This document shows, piece after piece, positions 20,476 to 29,205 of a stretch of DNA of 64,000 nt; positions within the stretch are counted from its first letter, which is position 1; each line of letters opens with the position of its first letter. The stretch lies in NCBI RefSeq assembly GCF_020102855.1, contig NZ_JADHZD010000017.1, forward strand, positions 1 to 64,000, read 5' to 3'. The translations under genes and the position numbers were made by a program. Source of the stretch: Nocardioides lacusdianchii (GTDB lineage: Bacteria; Actinomycetota; Actinomycetes; Propionibacteriales; Nocardioidaceae). The notes under the pieces were generated by a model, which was not told where the DNA came from, did no database searches, and was given only the letters and a program-made list of their open reading frames with translations.

Positions 20476-20807
20476 GCATGCCGGCCGCGGACGACCTGTT
20501 CCGGCCGACCTCCGACGCCGAGAAGGCCGCCGCCGAGCGCCCGCGCCGCGTGCGGGCGGTCGCCGACGAGGCCGAGGCCGGTCCCAAGCGGCCGAGCGGG
20601 CGGATCCGCCACGACGAGAAGATGACCGTCTACGTCACCGCCGACGAGCTCCTCGACATCGAGCACGCCCGGCTCACCCTGCGCCGCGAGCACGGCCTCG
20701 CGGTCGATCGTGGCCGCCTGGTCCGCGAGGCGCTGGCCCTGGTGCTGGCCGACCTCGAGGGTCAGGGCGTCGACAGCCCGCTGGTCCAGCGACTGCTGGA
20801 CGAGTGA
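20472..20807 (+). CDS. Small ribbon-helix-helix-like protein in the parA-scpA operon
   Basis: 111-residue protein with no name I know. The first ~45 residues are charged and likely disordered; then GRIRHDEKMTVYVTADELLDIEHARLTLRREHGLAVDRGRLVREALALVLADLE reads as a strand followed by two helices, as in CopG/ParG-type ribbon-helix-helix DNA-binding proteins. It overlaps parA by 4 bp and scpA by 4 bp, so all three are coupled. A ParA partner or adaptor role is plausible. Start GTG at 20472 or ATG at 20478. Confidence 0.72.
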   Translation: MSMPAADDLFRPTSDAEKAAAERPRRVRAVADEAEAGPKRPSGRIRHDEKMTVYVTADELLDIEHARLTLRREHGLAVDRGRLVREALALVLADLEGQGVDSPLVQRLLDE

Positions 20808-21700
20808 GCGGCGCCACCGACCTGGCCGAGCCGGGGAGCGAGGCCCCAGCGTTCGCCGTACGCCTGGACAACTTCGAGGGACCCTTCGACCTGCTGCTCG
20901 GCCTGATCGCCAAGCACAAGCTCGACATCACCGAGGTCGCGCTCTCGCAGGTCACCGACGAGTTCATCGCGCACGTCAAGAACCTCGGCGGGGCGTGGGA
21001 CCTCGAGCAGACGACGTCCTTCCTCGTGGTCGCCGCGACCCTGCTCGACCTCAAGGCGGCCCGTCTGCTCCCGCAGGGCGACGTCGAGGACGAGGAGGAC
21101 CTCGCGCTCCTCGAGGCGCGCGACCTGCTCTTCGCCCGGCTCATGCAGTACCGCGCCTTCAAGCTGGTGGCCTCGGTGCTCGAGGAACGCATCGCCTCGG
21201 AGTCGCGCAGCCACCCGCGCGCAGTCGGGCTCGAGGAGCGCTTCGCGACCCTGCTGCCCGAGGTCCTCATCGGGATCGGGCTGGACCAGTTCGCCCAGCT
21301 CGCGGCCAAGGCGATGGAGCCCAAGCCGGTGCTGGAGGTGTCGCTGCACCACATCCACGCCGCCAGGGTCAGCGTGCGCGAGCAGGCGCAGCTGGTCGTC
21401 GACCGGCTGCGACGCAGCGGCACGATGACCTTCCGCGCGCTGTGCGGCGACTCGCCGGACCGGCTGACGACGGTCGCGCGCTTCCTCTCGCTCCTCGAGC
21501 TCTTCCGCGAGGGGGCGGTGTCCTTCGACCAGGTCACGCCGCTGGGCGAGCTGACCGTGCGCTGGACCGGCGCCGAGGACGGCGACGTGGAGATCCACGA
21601 CGAATTCGACGGGGCCCCGCCGCCCGACGAGGATGGCGGCACCGGGACCGACGACCGCACGTCCGACGTCCCGGCCCCGGACCCCCAGGAGGACGAGTGA
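20804..21700 (+). CDS. scpA: Segregation and condensation protein A (kleisin)
   Basis: 298-residue ScpA, the kleisin subunit that bridges Smc heads. Signature segments are FAVRLDNFEGPFDLLLGLIAKHKLDITEVALSQVTDEF and FLVVAATLLDLKAARLLPQ. A winged-helix C-terminal region (FRALCGDSPDRLTTVARFLSLLELFREGAVSF) is present. The tail after ~residue 255 is acidic and low complexity. GTG start overlaps the previous gene; the stop overlaps scpB. Confidence 0.95.
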   Translation: MSGATDLAEPGSEAPAFAVRLDNFEGPFDLLLGLIAKHKLDITEVALSQVTDEFIAHVKNLGGAWDLEQTTSFLVVAATLLDLKAARLLPQGDVEDEEDLALLEARDLLFARLMQYRAFKLVASVLEERIASESRSHPRAVGLEERFATLLPEVLIGIGLDQFAQLAAKAMEPKPVLEVSLHHIHAARVSVREQAQLVVDRLRRSGTMTFRALCGDSPDRLTTVARFLSLLELFREGAVSFDQVTPLGELTVRWTGAEDGDVEIHDEFDGAPPPDEDGGTGTDDRTSDVPAPDPQEDE

Positions 21701-22437
21701 GCGAGCACCCCGCGACCGCACCGGGCGACGTGGAGACCCTCGAGGTCGCCGTCGCCGAGCTGCGGCCCGCCCTCGAGGCGATCCTCATGGTCTGCGACGA
21801 ACCGCTCGACGAGGTGCGCCTCGCCTCGGTGGTGGGGCACCCCGTCGCCGACGTGCAGGCCGCCCTGGGTGCCCTCGCCGCCGAGTACGCCGAGCAGGGC
21901 CGGGGCTTCGACCTGCGGTCCGTCGCCGGGGGATGGCGCTTCTACTCCCGCCCGGAGTACGCCGCGGTCGTCGAGTCCTTCGTGCTCGAGGGCCAGCAGG
22001 CCCGGCTCACCCAGGCGGCGCTCGAGACGCTGTCGGTGGTGGCCTACAAGCAGCCCGTGTCCCGCGCCCGGGTCTCGGCGATCCGCGGGGTCAACGTCGA
22101 CGGCGTCATGCGCACGCTGCTCACCCGTGGGTTGGTCGAGGAGGCCGGACAGGACGAGCAGAGCGGCGCCAACCTCTACCGCACCACCTCCTACTTCCTC
22201 GAGCGCATCGGCATCACCTCGCTCGAGGACCTGCCCGAGCTGGCGCCGTACCTCCCCGACATGGACGACCTCGAGGACGAGCTCGCGAGCGTGGCCGGCC
22301 TCGACGCCCCGCCGCCGGACCCCGCGCCGGAGAGCTCACCCGAGTCGCAGCCGGCCGCGTCCGGCACACCCCCCACCCACGCCTCGCCGCACAGCGGCGC
22401 CGGCACCGAGCCCGACGGCGGGACCGAGATCGCATGA
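21697..22437 (+). CDS. scpB: Segregation and condensation protein B
   Basis: 246-residue ScpB, which forms the Smc-ScpAB condensin with ScpA. Two winged-helix domains are recognisable: LRPALEAILMVCDEPLDEVRLA and LTQAALETLSVVAYKQPVSRARVSAIRGVNVDGVMRTLLTRGLVEEAG. The last ~60 residues are Pro/Ser/Ala-rich and likely unstructured. Its overlaps with scpA and the pseudouridine synthase gene (4 bp each) place it in one tightly packed operon. Confidence 0.95.
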   Translation: MSEHPATAPGDVETLEVAVAELRPALEAILMVCDEPLDEVRLASVVGHPVADVQAALGALAAEYAEQGRGFDLRSVAGGWRFYSRPEYAAVVESFVLEGQQARLTQAALETLSVVAYKQPVSRARVSAIRGVNVDGVMRTLLTRGLVEEAGQDEQSGANLYRTTSYFLERIGITSLEDLPELAPYLPDMDDLEDELASVAGLDAPPPDPAPESSPESQPAASGTPPTHASPHSGAGTEPDGGTEIA

Positions 22438-23237
22438 AGCCCCACGACGCCCCCGACAACGACCAGCCGAACTCCCAGCGCCCCGAGACCGACGAGGACG
22501 GGCTGATCCGCCTGCAGAAGCTGCTCGCCCAGTCCGGGGTCGCGAGCCGGCGCAAGTGCGAGGAGCTGATGCTCGACGGGCTCGTCGAGGTCGACGGCGA
22601 GGTGGTCACCCGCCTCGGCACCAAGGTCGACCCCCGCACCGCGGTCGTGCGCGTGGAGGGCAAGCGGCTGCCGCCGATCAGCGACAAGGTCTACCTGGTC
22701 CTCAACAAGCCCCGCGGCGTCGTGTCGACGATGTCCGACCCCGAGGGTCGCCGCACCCTCGGCGACCTCGTGGCCGACCGTGCCGAGCGGCTCTTCCACG
22801 TCGGGCGCCTCGACACCGACACCGAGGGCCTGATCATCCTCACCAACGACGGCGACTTCGCCCAGCACCTCGCCCACCCCTCCCACGAGGTCGACAAGAC
22901 CTACGTCGCCGAGGTCGAGGGCGGGGTGCACGTCCGCACCGTGCGCCAGCTCCTCGCCGGCGTCGAGCTCGACGACGGCCCGGTCACGGTGAGCGCGGCG
23001 CGCGTGCTCGGCGGCGACCCCCGGCGTGAGGGCAGCAACCGGTCGATCGTCGAGCTCACCATCCACGAGGGCCGCAACCGCATCGTGCGCCGCCTGCTCG
23101 ACCACGTCGGCCACCCGGTGCGCCGACTGACCCGCACCCAGATCGGCCCGGTGACGCTGTCCCGGCTGCGGTCGGGGGAGATGCGCGAGCTCACCGTGGC
23201 CGAGCTGGGCGAGCTGATGGACAGCGCGCAGCTCTGA
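22434..23237 (+). CDS. rluB: Pseudouridine synthase (RsuA/RluB/E/F family)
   Basis: 267-residue RNA pseudouridine synthase. An S4 domain (RLQKLLAQSGVASRRKCEELMLDGLVEVDGEVV) precedes the catalytic domain with the essential Asp in VGRLDTDTEGLI. LNKPRGVVSTMSDPEGR and EGRNRIVRRLLDHVGHPV are family signatures. The position next to scpAB matches RluB-type enzymes acting on 23S rRNA (Rv1711 position). The exact target nucleotide cannot be read from the sequence. Overlaps the scpB stop by ATGA. Confidence 0.9.
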   Translation: MKPHDAPDNDQPNSQRPETDEDGLIRLQKLLAQSGVASRRKCEELMLDGLVEVDGEVVTRLGTKVDPRTAVVRVEGKRLPPISDKVYLVLNKPRGVVSTMSDPEGRRTLGDLVADRAERLFHVGRLDTDTEGLIILTNDGDFAQHLAHPSHEVDKTYVAEVEGGVHVRTVRQLLAGVELDDGPVTVSAARVLGGDPRREGSNRSIVELTIHEGRNRIVRRLLDHVGHPVRRLTRTQIGPVTLSRLRSGEMRELTVAELGELMDSAQL

Positions 23238-23262
23238 GCCGCAGCGCCGTTAGGGTTCTCCC

Positions 23263-23640
23263 GTGGCAGTGAGGGCAGTGAGGGGCGCGACGCAGCTCGA
23301 GGAGGACACCCGCGAGCACATGCTCGCGCGGGTCGCCGAGCTCGTGACGGACGTGATGGAGGCCAACGAGCTCGAGGTGGACGACTTCATCTCGATCATC
23401 TTCACCGCCACCAGCGACCTCACCAGCGAGTTCCCGGCGTACGCCGCACGGCAGCTGGGCTTCTCCGACGTCCCGCTGGTGTGCGCGCGGGAGCTCGAGA
23501 TCGAGGGGTCGATGCCGCGCGTGGTCCGGTTGATGGCGCACGTCGACACCGACCTGCCGCGCTCGGACGTCACGCACGTCTACCTCCACGGGGCCGCCAA
23601 CCTGCGACGCGACCTCACCCGGACCACGAGCCATGACTGA
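23263..23640 (+). CDS. aroH: Chorismate mutase, AroH type
   Basis: 125-residue class I monofunctional chorismate mutase that converts chorismate to prephenate. The start VRAVRGATQLEEDTREHMLARVAELV and the segment DDFISIIFTATSDLTSEFPAYAAR, with VYLHGAANLRRDL, are typical of AroH. A leaderless-type promoter TAGGGT lies 6 nt before the GTG start. The 3' end overlaps tyrA by 8 bp. The two genes carry out successive steps to tyrosine. Confidence 0.93.
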   Translation: MAVRAVRGATQLEEDTREHMLARVAELVTDVMEANELEVDDFISIIFTATSDLTSEFPAYAARQLGFSDVPLVCARELEIEGSMPRVVRLMAHVDTDLPRSDVTHVYLHGAANLRRDLTRTTSHD

Positions 23641-24718
23641 GCGGCCTCTCCCGGCCCTCACCGGCCCGGTGGAGGTCGTCGGGGCCGGTCTGATCGGTGC
23701 CTCGATCGCGCTGGTGTGCCGGCGCCTCGGCCTCGACGTGGTGCTGCGCGACACGTCCGTGGAGCACCTCCGGACCGCCTCCGGGCTCGGTGCGGGGCGC
23801 GGAGCGTCGTCGCACGAGCGTCCCCAGCTCGTCGTGGTCGCGGTGCCCCCGGCGGCCATACCCGACGCCATCGTGGCGGCGCTCGGACGATCCGACGCGG
23901 TGGTGACCGACGTCGGCAGCGTGAAGGCGGCACCGCTGGCCGCGGTCGCAGGCCGGGTCAGGCCGGCGGACCTGGCGCGCTACGTCGGGTCGCACCCGAT
24001 GGCCGGCAGCGAGCGCTCCGGCCCCCTCGCTGCGAGCGCGGCGCTCTTCGACGGGCGCCCCTGGGCCATCACACCGCACGACGCGGCCGCCCCCGACGCG
24101 GTGGGCCTGGTGGAGTCGCTGGTGCTGGAGTGCGGTGCCTCGCCCCGGCTGATGGCACCCGACGAGCACGACCGCGCGGTCGCGCGCATCTCCCACCTGC
24201 CGCACCTCGCAGCGGTCCTCGTCGCGGGGCGGCTCGCCGCCGCCCCCGAGGAGCACCTGGCCCTGTCCGGTCAGGGCGTGCGGGACGTGACCCGCGTCGC
24301 GGCCAGCGACCCGGCGCTGTGGCGGCAGATCCTGGAGGCCAACGCGGGCGCGGTCCTCGACCTTCTCGGTGAGGTGCGTGCCGACCTCGACGCCCTGATG
24401 ACGGCCGTCGCGGACGACGCCGGACGCGACCTCGTCGAGATCCTGGAGCGCGGCAACGCCGGCACGGCGGCGATCCCGGGCAAGCACGGCGGTCCGGCGC
24501 GCCCGACCCGGTCGGTGTTCGTCTCCGTGCCCGACCACCCCGGCGAGCTCGCCCGTCTCTTCGGCGACGCCGGCGAGATCGGGGTCAACATCGAGGACGT
24601 CCACATCGACCACGACCCGGGCCGCCCGGTGGGCCTCACCGAGCTGGTGGTCGACCGGGGACGGGCCGAGCACCTGCTCGCCGCTCTCGAATCCCGCGGG
24701 TGGACGACTCACCGGTAA
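23633..24718 (+). CDS. tyrA: Prephenate dehydrogenase with ACT domain
   Basis: 361-residue enzyme that converts prephenate to 4-hydroxyphenylpyruvate using NAD(P). Rossmann motif VVGAGLIGASIALVCRRLGLDVVLRD at the N-terminus, then VVTDVGSVKAAPLAAV and YVGSHPMAGSERSGPLAA carry the active site. A C-terminal ACT domain (SVFVSVPDHPGELARLFGDAGEIGVNIEDVHI, about residues 295-325) suggests feedback control by tyrosine. Overlaps aroH. Confidence 0.94.
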   Translation: MTERPLPALTGPVEVVGAGLIGASIALVCRRLGLDVVLRDTSVEHLRTASGLGAGRGASSHERPQLVVVAVPPAAIPDAIVAALGRSDAVVTDVGSVKAAPLAAVAGRVRPADLARYVGSHPMAGSERSGPLAASAALFDGRPWAITPHDAAAPDAVGLVESLVLECGASPRLMAPDEHDRAVARISHLPHLAAVLVAGRLAAAPEEHLALSGQGVRDVTRVAASDPALWRQILEANAGAVLDLLGEVRADLDALMTAVADDAGRDLVEILERGNAGTAAIPGKHGGPARPTRSVFVSVPDHPGELARLFGDAGEIGVNIEDVHIDHDPGRPVGLTELVVDRGRAEHLLAALESRGWTTHR

Positions 24719-24729
24719 TCTTCTCGCCC

Positions 24730-25413
24730 GTGAGCAGCGCCGAGACACCGTCCCTCGTCATCGCCGTCGACGGCACGTCCGGATCGGGCAAGTCGAGCAC
24801 CTCGCGCGGCGTGGCCGAGCGCCTCGCCCTGCGCTACCTCGACACGGGTGCGATGTTCCGCGCGATGACCTGGTGGTTGCTGCGCGAGGGCGTCGACGTA
24901 CGCGACGTGGAGGCGGTGGCTGCTGCCGCCGGACGACCGCGCATCGAGTCCGGCACCGACCCGCTCGCCCCGACCATCACGGTCGACGGCACCGACGTCT
25001 CGGTCGAGATCCGTGGCGAGGACGTGACCGCGGCCGTGAGCCCGGTGAGCGCCGTCCCCGAGGTGCGGGCCCTGCTGCTCGACCTCCAGCGCGAGGTCAT
25101 CGGCGACGGCGGCATCGTCGTCGAGGGCCGCGACATCGGCTCGGTCGTGTGGCCCGACGCGGAGGTGAAGGTCTACCTCAGCGCCGACCCCGACGCCCGC
25201 GCCGTACGCCGTGCGGCCGAGCAGGGCGGCACCGACGTCGCCACCACCCAGCAGTCGCTCCTCGAGCGCGACCGCATCGACTCCGGGCGCGCGACCGCCC
25301 CGCTGACCATGGCCGAGGGAGCCGTCCACGTCGACAGCACGCACCTCACCCTCCCCGAGGTCATCGACCGCATCGTCGCGCTCGCCGAGCAGGCCGCGAC
25401 GGAGCGGACGTGA
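24730..25413 (+). CDS. cmk: Cytidylate kinase
   Basis: 227-residue (d)CMP kinase. P-loop VIAVDGTSGSGKSSTSRGVAERLALRYLDTGAMFRAMTW, GRDIGSVVWPDAEVKVYLSADPDARAVRRA and the Arg pair later in the lid fit the family. The GTG at 24730 is preferred over GTG at 24700 because TAATCT lies 8 nt before it, as in leaderless actinobacterial transcripts, and because residue 1-8 matches the usual length. It overlaps plsC by GTGA. CTP and CDP supply pairs it functionally with pyrG. Confidence 0.93.
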   Translation: MSSAETPSLVIAVDGTSGSGKSSTSRGVAERLALRYLDTGAMFRAMTWWLLREGVDVRDVEAVAAAAGRPRIESGTDPLAPTITVDGTDVSVEIRGEDVTAAVSPVSAVPEVRALLLDLQREVIGDGGIVVEGRDIGSVVWPDAEVKVYLSADPDARAVRRAAEQGGTDVATTQQSLLERDRIDSGRATAPLTMAEGAVHVDSTHLTLPEVIDRIVALAEQAATERT

Positions 25414-26141
25414 GCAGGACCGACCTCCCCGCGAGCAGTTCGGAGCACCCGCCCACCTGGGTGCTCCGCGCCCTGCGTCCGGTCTCGGGCTGGCTGGTCC
25501 GGCGCCACTTCCGGGTCGCGGTGCACCACGCCGAGCGCGTGCCCGCCGTCGGCGGCGTGATCCTCGCCGCCAACCACGTCGGCATCGTCGACGGCCCGCT
25601 GCTGGCGGTGCTGTCCCCGCGCCCCGTGCACGCGCTGACCAAGCGCGAGATGTTCGACGGGCGGCTCGGAGGATTCCTGCGGCGCACCGGACAGATCCCG
25701 CTGGACCGCCTCCACGCCGACCCCGGCGCGGTCCGTTCGTCGCTGCGCGTGCTGCGCGACGGGGGAGTGGTCGGCATCTTCCCCGAGGGCACCCGCAGCA
25801 GCGGGAGGTTCGACCACTGCCACCCCGGTGCCGCCTACCTCGCGATGGTCACCGGCGCCCCGGTCGTGCCGGTCGTCTTCACCGGCACCCGCGGTGCACC
25901 CGGCAGCTCGCTGCCGGCCCGTGGCGAGGCCGTCGACGTGGTCTTCGGGCGCCCGTGGCGCACGCCACAGCAGCCCTGGCCCCGCACCCGGGAACAGGTG
26001 GGCGACACGGCGGCGTTGTTGCGGGAGCACCTGCTGTCCGAGCTGGACAGCGCCCTCTCGCAGACGCGCCGATCGTTGTCCGAGCCCTCACCTGCGGGAC
26101 AATCCGAGGACGACCCCGAATCCGGGCTCGTCGAAGCATGA
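25410..26141 (+). CDS. 1-acyl-sn-glycerol-3-phosphate acyltransferase (PlsC family)
   Basis: 243-residue acyltransferase of the PlsC family, which makes phosphatidic acid. The HX4D motif NHVGIVDGP and the FPEGTRS motif are both present, with an N-terminal amphipathic segment LRALRPVSGWLVRRHFRV. There is no clear membrane helix, so it is probably a peripheral membrane protein. Coupled to cmk by a 4-bp overlap. The last 30 residues are poorly conserved. Confidence 0.9.
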   Translation: MSRTDLPASSSEHPPTWVLRALRPVSGWLVRRHFRVAVHHAERVPAVGGVILAANHVGIVDGPLLAVLSPRPVHALTKREMFDGRLGGFLRRTGQIPLDRLHADPGAVRSSLRVLRDGGVVGIFPEGTRSSGRFDHCHPGAAYLAMVTGAPVVPVVFTGTRGAPGSSLPARGEAVDVVFGRPWRTPQQPWPRTREQVGDTAALLREHLLSELDSALSQTRRSLSEPSPAGQSEDDPESGLVEA

Positions 26142-26158
26142 GAGAGCTGTGATCACGC

Positions 26159-27514
26159 ATGAGTGACTACGACGTCGACAGCGTCGAGGCCGACAGCGGC
26201 CCGACCCCGGTCCTGGCCGTGGTGGGCCGGCCCAACGTGGGCAAGTCCACCCTCGTCAACCGCATCATCGGTCGCCGCGAGGCCGTCGTCGAGGACCGCC
26301 CCGGCGTGACCCGTGACCGCGTCTACTACGACGCCCACTGGGCAGGTCGCGCCTTCACCGTCGTCGACACCGGTGGCTGGGACCCCGACGCCCGCGGCAT
26401 GGCCGAGAGCATCCGTGCCCAGGCCGAGGTGGCCGTGACCCTCGCCGACGCCGTGCTCTTCGTGGTCGACGCGACCGTGGGCATCACCGACGCCGACGAG
26501 GCCGTCGTACGGATCCTGCGGGCCTCGGGCAAGCCGGTCGTGCTGGCCGCCAACAAGGTCGACGACGCCCGCACCGAGGCCGAGGCCTACGGGTTGTGGA
26601 ACCTCGGCCTGGGCGAGCCGTGGGCGGTCTCCGCGCTGCACGGACGCGGCTCCGGCGACATGCTCGACGCGATCCTCGCCGCGCTGCCGGAGACCCCGGC
26701 GCAGGGCTTCGACGAGGTCGGCGGGCCGCGGCGCATCGCGATCGTCGGCAAGCCCAACGTCGGCAAGTCCTCCCTGCTCAACATGCTGGCCAAGGAGGAC
26801 CGCGTCGTCGTCGACAACGCCGCCGGCACCACCGTGGACCCGGTGGACGAGCTGATCACCCTCGGCGACCGCACGTGGCGCTTCATCGACACCGCCGGCA
26901 TCCGCAAGCGCGTCAACCAGGCCTCGGGCCACGAGTACTACGCGTCCCTGCGCACCACGACCGCGATCGACCGCGCCGAGGTCGCCGTGCTGGTGCTCGA
27001 CGCCAGCCAGATCGTGTCCGAGCAGGACATGCGCATCATCCAGACGATCCGCGACGCCGGCCGCGCCATGGTGATCGCCTTCAACAAGTGGGACCTGGTC
27101 GACGAGGAGCGCCGCCACTACCTCGAGCGCGAGATCGAGCGCGACCTCGTGCAGCTGACGTGGGCGCCGCGCATCAACTTCACCGCCCGCACCGGCTGGC
27201 ACGTCGACCGGCTCGTCCCGGCGATCGAGAAGGCGCTGGAGGGCTGGGAGACGCGCATCGGCACCGGTGCTCTCAACACCTTCCTGGGCCGCCTGGTCGC
27301 CGAGCACCCGCACCCCGTGCGCAGCGGCAAGCAGCCGAAGATCCTCTTCGCCACGCAGCCCTCGACCGCCCCTCCGACCTTCGTCCTCTTCACCAGCGGC
27401 AAGCTCGACGCCGCCTACGAGCGGTTCATCGAGCGACGCCTGCGCGAGGAGTTCGGCTTCGTCGGCACGCCCATCATCATCAACCAGAAGCCGCGCGAGA
27501 AGCGCAAGCGCTGA
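26159..27514 (+). CDS. der: GTPase Der (EngA)
   Basis: 451-residue double-GTPase for 50S ribosome assembly. G1 motifs GRPNVGKS (residue ~22) and GKPNVGKS (~197), G3 DTGGW and DTAGI, G4 NKVD and NKWD are all present in both domains. The C-terminal KH-like domain ends [14 protein letters not shown]. Starts with ATG at 26159, 17 bp after plsC. Cmk-plsC-der order is conserved in actinobacteria. Confidence 0.96.
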   Translation: MSDYDVDSVEADSGPTPVLAVVGRPNVGKSTLVNRIIGRREAVVEDRPGVTRDRVYYDAHWAGRAFTVVDTGGWDPDARGMAESIRAQAEVAVTLADAVLFVVDATVGITDADEAVVRILRASGKPVVLAANKVDDARTEAEAYGLWNLGLGEPWAVSALHGRGSGDMLDAILAALPETPAQGFDEVGGPRRIAIVGKPNVGKSSLLNMLAKEDRVVVDNAAGTTVDPVDELITLGDRTWRFIDTAGIRKRVNQASGHEYYASLRTTTAIDRAEVAVLVLDASQIVSEQDMRIIQTIRDAGRAMVIAFNKWDLVDEERRHYLEREIERDLVQLTWAPRINFTARTGWHVDRLVPAIEKALEGWETRIGTGALNTFLGRLVAEHPHPVRSGKQPKILFATQPSTAPPTFVLFTSGKLDAAYERFIERRLREEFGFVGTPIIINQKPREKRKR

Positions 27515-27541
27515 CGGTCGCAGCGTTGACGGGAGCAGCGC

Positions 27542-28216
27542 TCAGGGCGTGACGCCCTCGGCGCTGAGCCAGGCGAGCGGGTCCGTCGGTCCGCCCGCGC
27601 CGGGTCGAACCTCGAGGTGGAGGTGCGGGCCGGTGGAGTTGCCCGTCGAGCCCACGGTGCCGATCTGCTCGGCGACGTCGACCACCTGACCGGCGTACAC
27701 CGACGTCTCTGCCTGGTGGCAGTACCAGACCTCGGTGCCGTCGGGGAGCGTCACGATGGTGCGCAGGCCGTACGGTCCGGCGTACGCCACCTCGGTGACG
27801 GTCCCTGCGGCGATGGCGACGATCGGCTCGCCCGACGACGCGCTGAAGTCCTGACCGCCGTGCTCGGCCTCCCACAGCGGACCGGTGAGGCCGTAGCCCG
27901 CGGAGACCCGGTACGACGCCAGCGGCAGCACGGCGCGGACCCGCTCGGGGTCTCCGTGGTAGCCGTACGCCGCGAGGACCGCCTTCCGGCCGAGGAGCGC
28001 CCTGTCCCGCGCGTCGGCGCGGCGGTTGAGGGTCATCAGTGTGCGCTGGCGCTCCCGGAGCTGCTCCTGGACCGCGATGGCCTGCTCGAGCGCCTCCGCC
28101 TGCGCACCCTGACGCACGGATGTCTCGGGTGCGGCCTCCGCCGGCACGGCGGCCAGGCACACCGTCGCGGCGACGACGGCGAAGACGATGCCGACTCGGC
28201 GCGGCAGTGATGACAT
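27542..28216 (-). CDS. M23 family metallopeptidase, secreted
   Basis: 224-residue secreted peptidoglycan peptidase (LytM fold). An N-terminal signal peptide (RRVGIVFAVVAATVCLAAVPAEAAPE) is followed by a helical segment, then the M23 domain with the zinc ligands in HGGQDFSA and HLHLEV, plus GYGLTGP and VGSTGNSTGPH. The ATG at 28216 with GTGGGGG five bases upstream is the chosen start. It converges with der. Near steA/steB, it may be one of the division hydrolases, but a direct link is not shown. Confidence 0.87.
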   Translation of the reverse strand: MSSLPRRVGIVFAVVAATVCLAAVPAEAAPETSVRQGAQAEALEQAIAVQEQLRERQRTLMTLNRRADARDRALLGRKAVLAAYGYHGDPERVRAVLPLASYRVSAGYGLTGPLWEAEHGGQDFSASSGEPIVAIAAGTVTEVAYAGPYGLRTIVTLPDGTEVWYCHQAETSVYAGQVVDVAEQIGTVGSTGNSTGPHLHLEVRPGAGGPTDPLAWLSAEGVTP

Positions 28217-28251
28217 GTGAACCCCCACGGTTGACGATTCATCTTCTGGCG

Positions 28252-28271
28252 CCGCCCGGCGACCCGGGCGG
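28252..28271 (-). promoter_or_regulatory. GC-rich hairpin in the M23 peptidase leader
   Basis: CCGCCCGG and CCGGGCGG form an 8-bp stem with a four-base loop, ~35 bp before the peptidase start. It lacks a T run. It could be a leader structure or regulatory site; the sequence does not match a c-di-AMP (ydaO) riboswitch. Confidence 0.35.
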
Positions 28272-28402
28272 AAAGCGCGGCAAATGGCCCCAAGGGACTA
28301 CGCGTCCACCCCTGTCCGGGCGGATGGGTGGGGCGATTCCGTTGCTGCGTGGGGGCTGCGGTAGTGTTCGGACCGCTCCGCAGGCCTCGCGCCGGGAGCG
28401 TT

Positions 28403-28476
28403 CGGGCTGTAGCGCAGCTTGGTAGCGCACCTGACTGGGGGTCAGGGGGTCGCAGGTTCAAATCCTGTCAGCCCGA
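28403..28476 (+). tRNA. tRNA-Pro (GGG)
   Basis: Acceptor stem CGGGCTG pairs with CAGCCCG; the D loop, T arm (GTCGCAGGTTCAAATCCTGTC region) and anticodon stem CCTGA/TCAGG are normal. The loop CTGGGGG gives anticodon GGG. CCA is not encoded. TAGTGT at 28362-28367 may be the -10 element. The accessory region begins directly after this gene. Confidence 0.95.
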
Positions 28477-28478
28477 CC

Positions 28479-28534
28479 GAACCAGCAAGGCCCGGGCCCT
28501 GATCTGCACCTGCAGGTCAGGGCCCGGCTGGTTC
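28479..28534 (+). terminator. Inverted repeat after tRNA-Pro
   Basis: GAACCAGC (28479-28486) pairs with GCTGGTTC, and inside it CCGGGCCCTGA pairs with TCAGGGCCCGG (11 bp) around a 14-nt loop. It follows the tRNA by two bases and ends at a GTTCT tract. It is likely a terminator, and its right arm also encodes the stop of the decayed gene on the minus strand. Confidence 0.6.
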
Positions 28535-29205
28535 TGTCCAGAGCCCCTCATGGCGTCGTGCGGGACCGGTTCTTGCGAACGCGTCGGTCGCGAACTGGGC
28601 GAAGGTCCGGGCCGGACGGCCGAGGACCTCCTGCACGGTGCGTCCACGACCGCCACCATGCCGCGGCGAATCCGGTCGTAGGCGCCGAAGTCGTTCTCAC
28701 GGTCGAAACCCTCACGTCCGGCCAGGGCCTGTTCCATCGGAAGGTCGATGTATTCCACCGGCCTGCCGAGCGCCACAGCCAGGACGGAGGCGGTCTCGTC
28801 GAGGGTCAACTCCTCGGGTCCGGTGATGTCGAGCGTGCGGGCGTGCAACGCCGGATCCAGCATGGCTCGGGCTGCGACAGCGGCGATGTCCCGAGCGTCG
28901 ATCCAGGCGATCCGCTGGCCATCGGACGGGAAGGGAGCCTGCCGGAGCGGATGTCGTCGAGCATGAAGCGCTCGTCGGCGAACACCTGGGAGAACCACCC
29001 CGGACGCAGGATCGTCCACGTGCGACCGCTGTCCTGCACCGCCCGCTCGACGCGCGGAGCCCAGTCGTCCGGCCCGAAGTAGCCGCCGTCGAGCTCCGAG
29101 AGCAGCACGACGTGGGTGCGCGGCGGTGTCCCGGCGATCAGCTCGCTGATGAGCTGGGGTGCGTCGGCACGGTCGGGGCGGACGACGAAGACGGCATCGA
29201 GTACG
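28517..29205 (-). pseudogene. NmrA/SDR-type NAD(P)-binding protein, decayed
   Basis: Pieces of an NmrA-like NAD(P)-binding protein on three frames. Read from 29205 down: VFVVRPDRADAPQLISEL, then HVVLLSELDGGYFGPDDWAPRVERAVQDSGRTWTILRPGWFSQVFADERFML; a frameshift at ~28945 (one base lost near CTCCCTTCCC) leads to QRIAWIDARDIAAVAARAMLDPA and LDITGPEELTLDETASVLAVALGRPVEYIDL; a second frameshift at ~28642 leads to VQEVLGRPARTFAQFATDAFA. The Rossmann N-terminus is missing, as the sequence runs into MarR-like DNA at ~29205. The stop is in the tRNA terminator. Confidence 0.8.

Noticed and set aside
28217-28402. c-di-AMP (ydaO) riboswitch before the M23 peptidase
   Set aside because: Such peptidases often have one, but the conserved aptamer parts (CCGAATCCGACAGC-type) are absent; only a GC hairpin is present.
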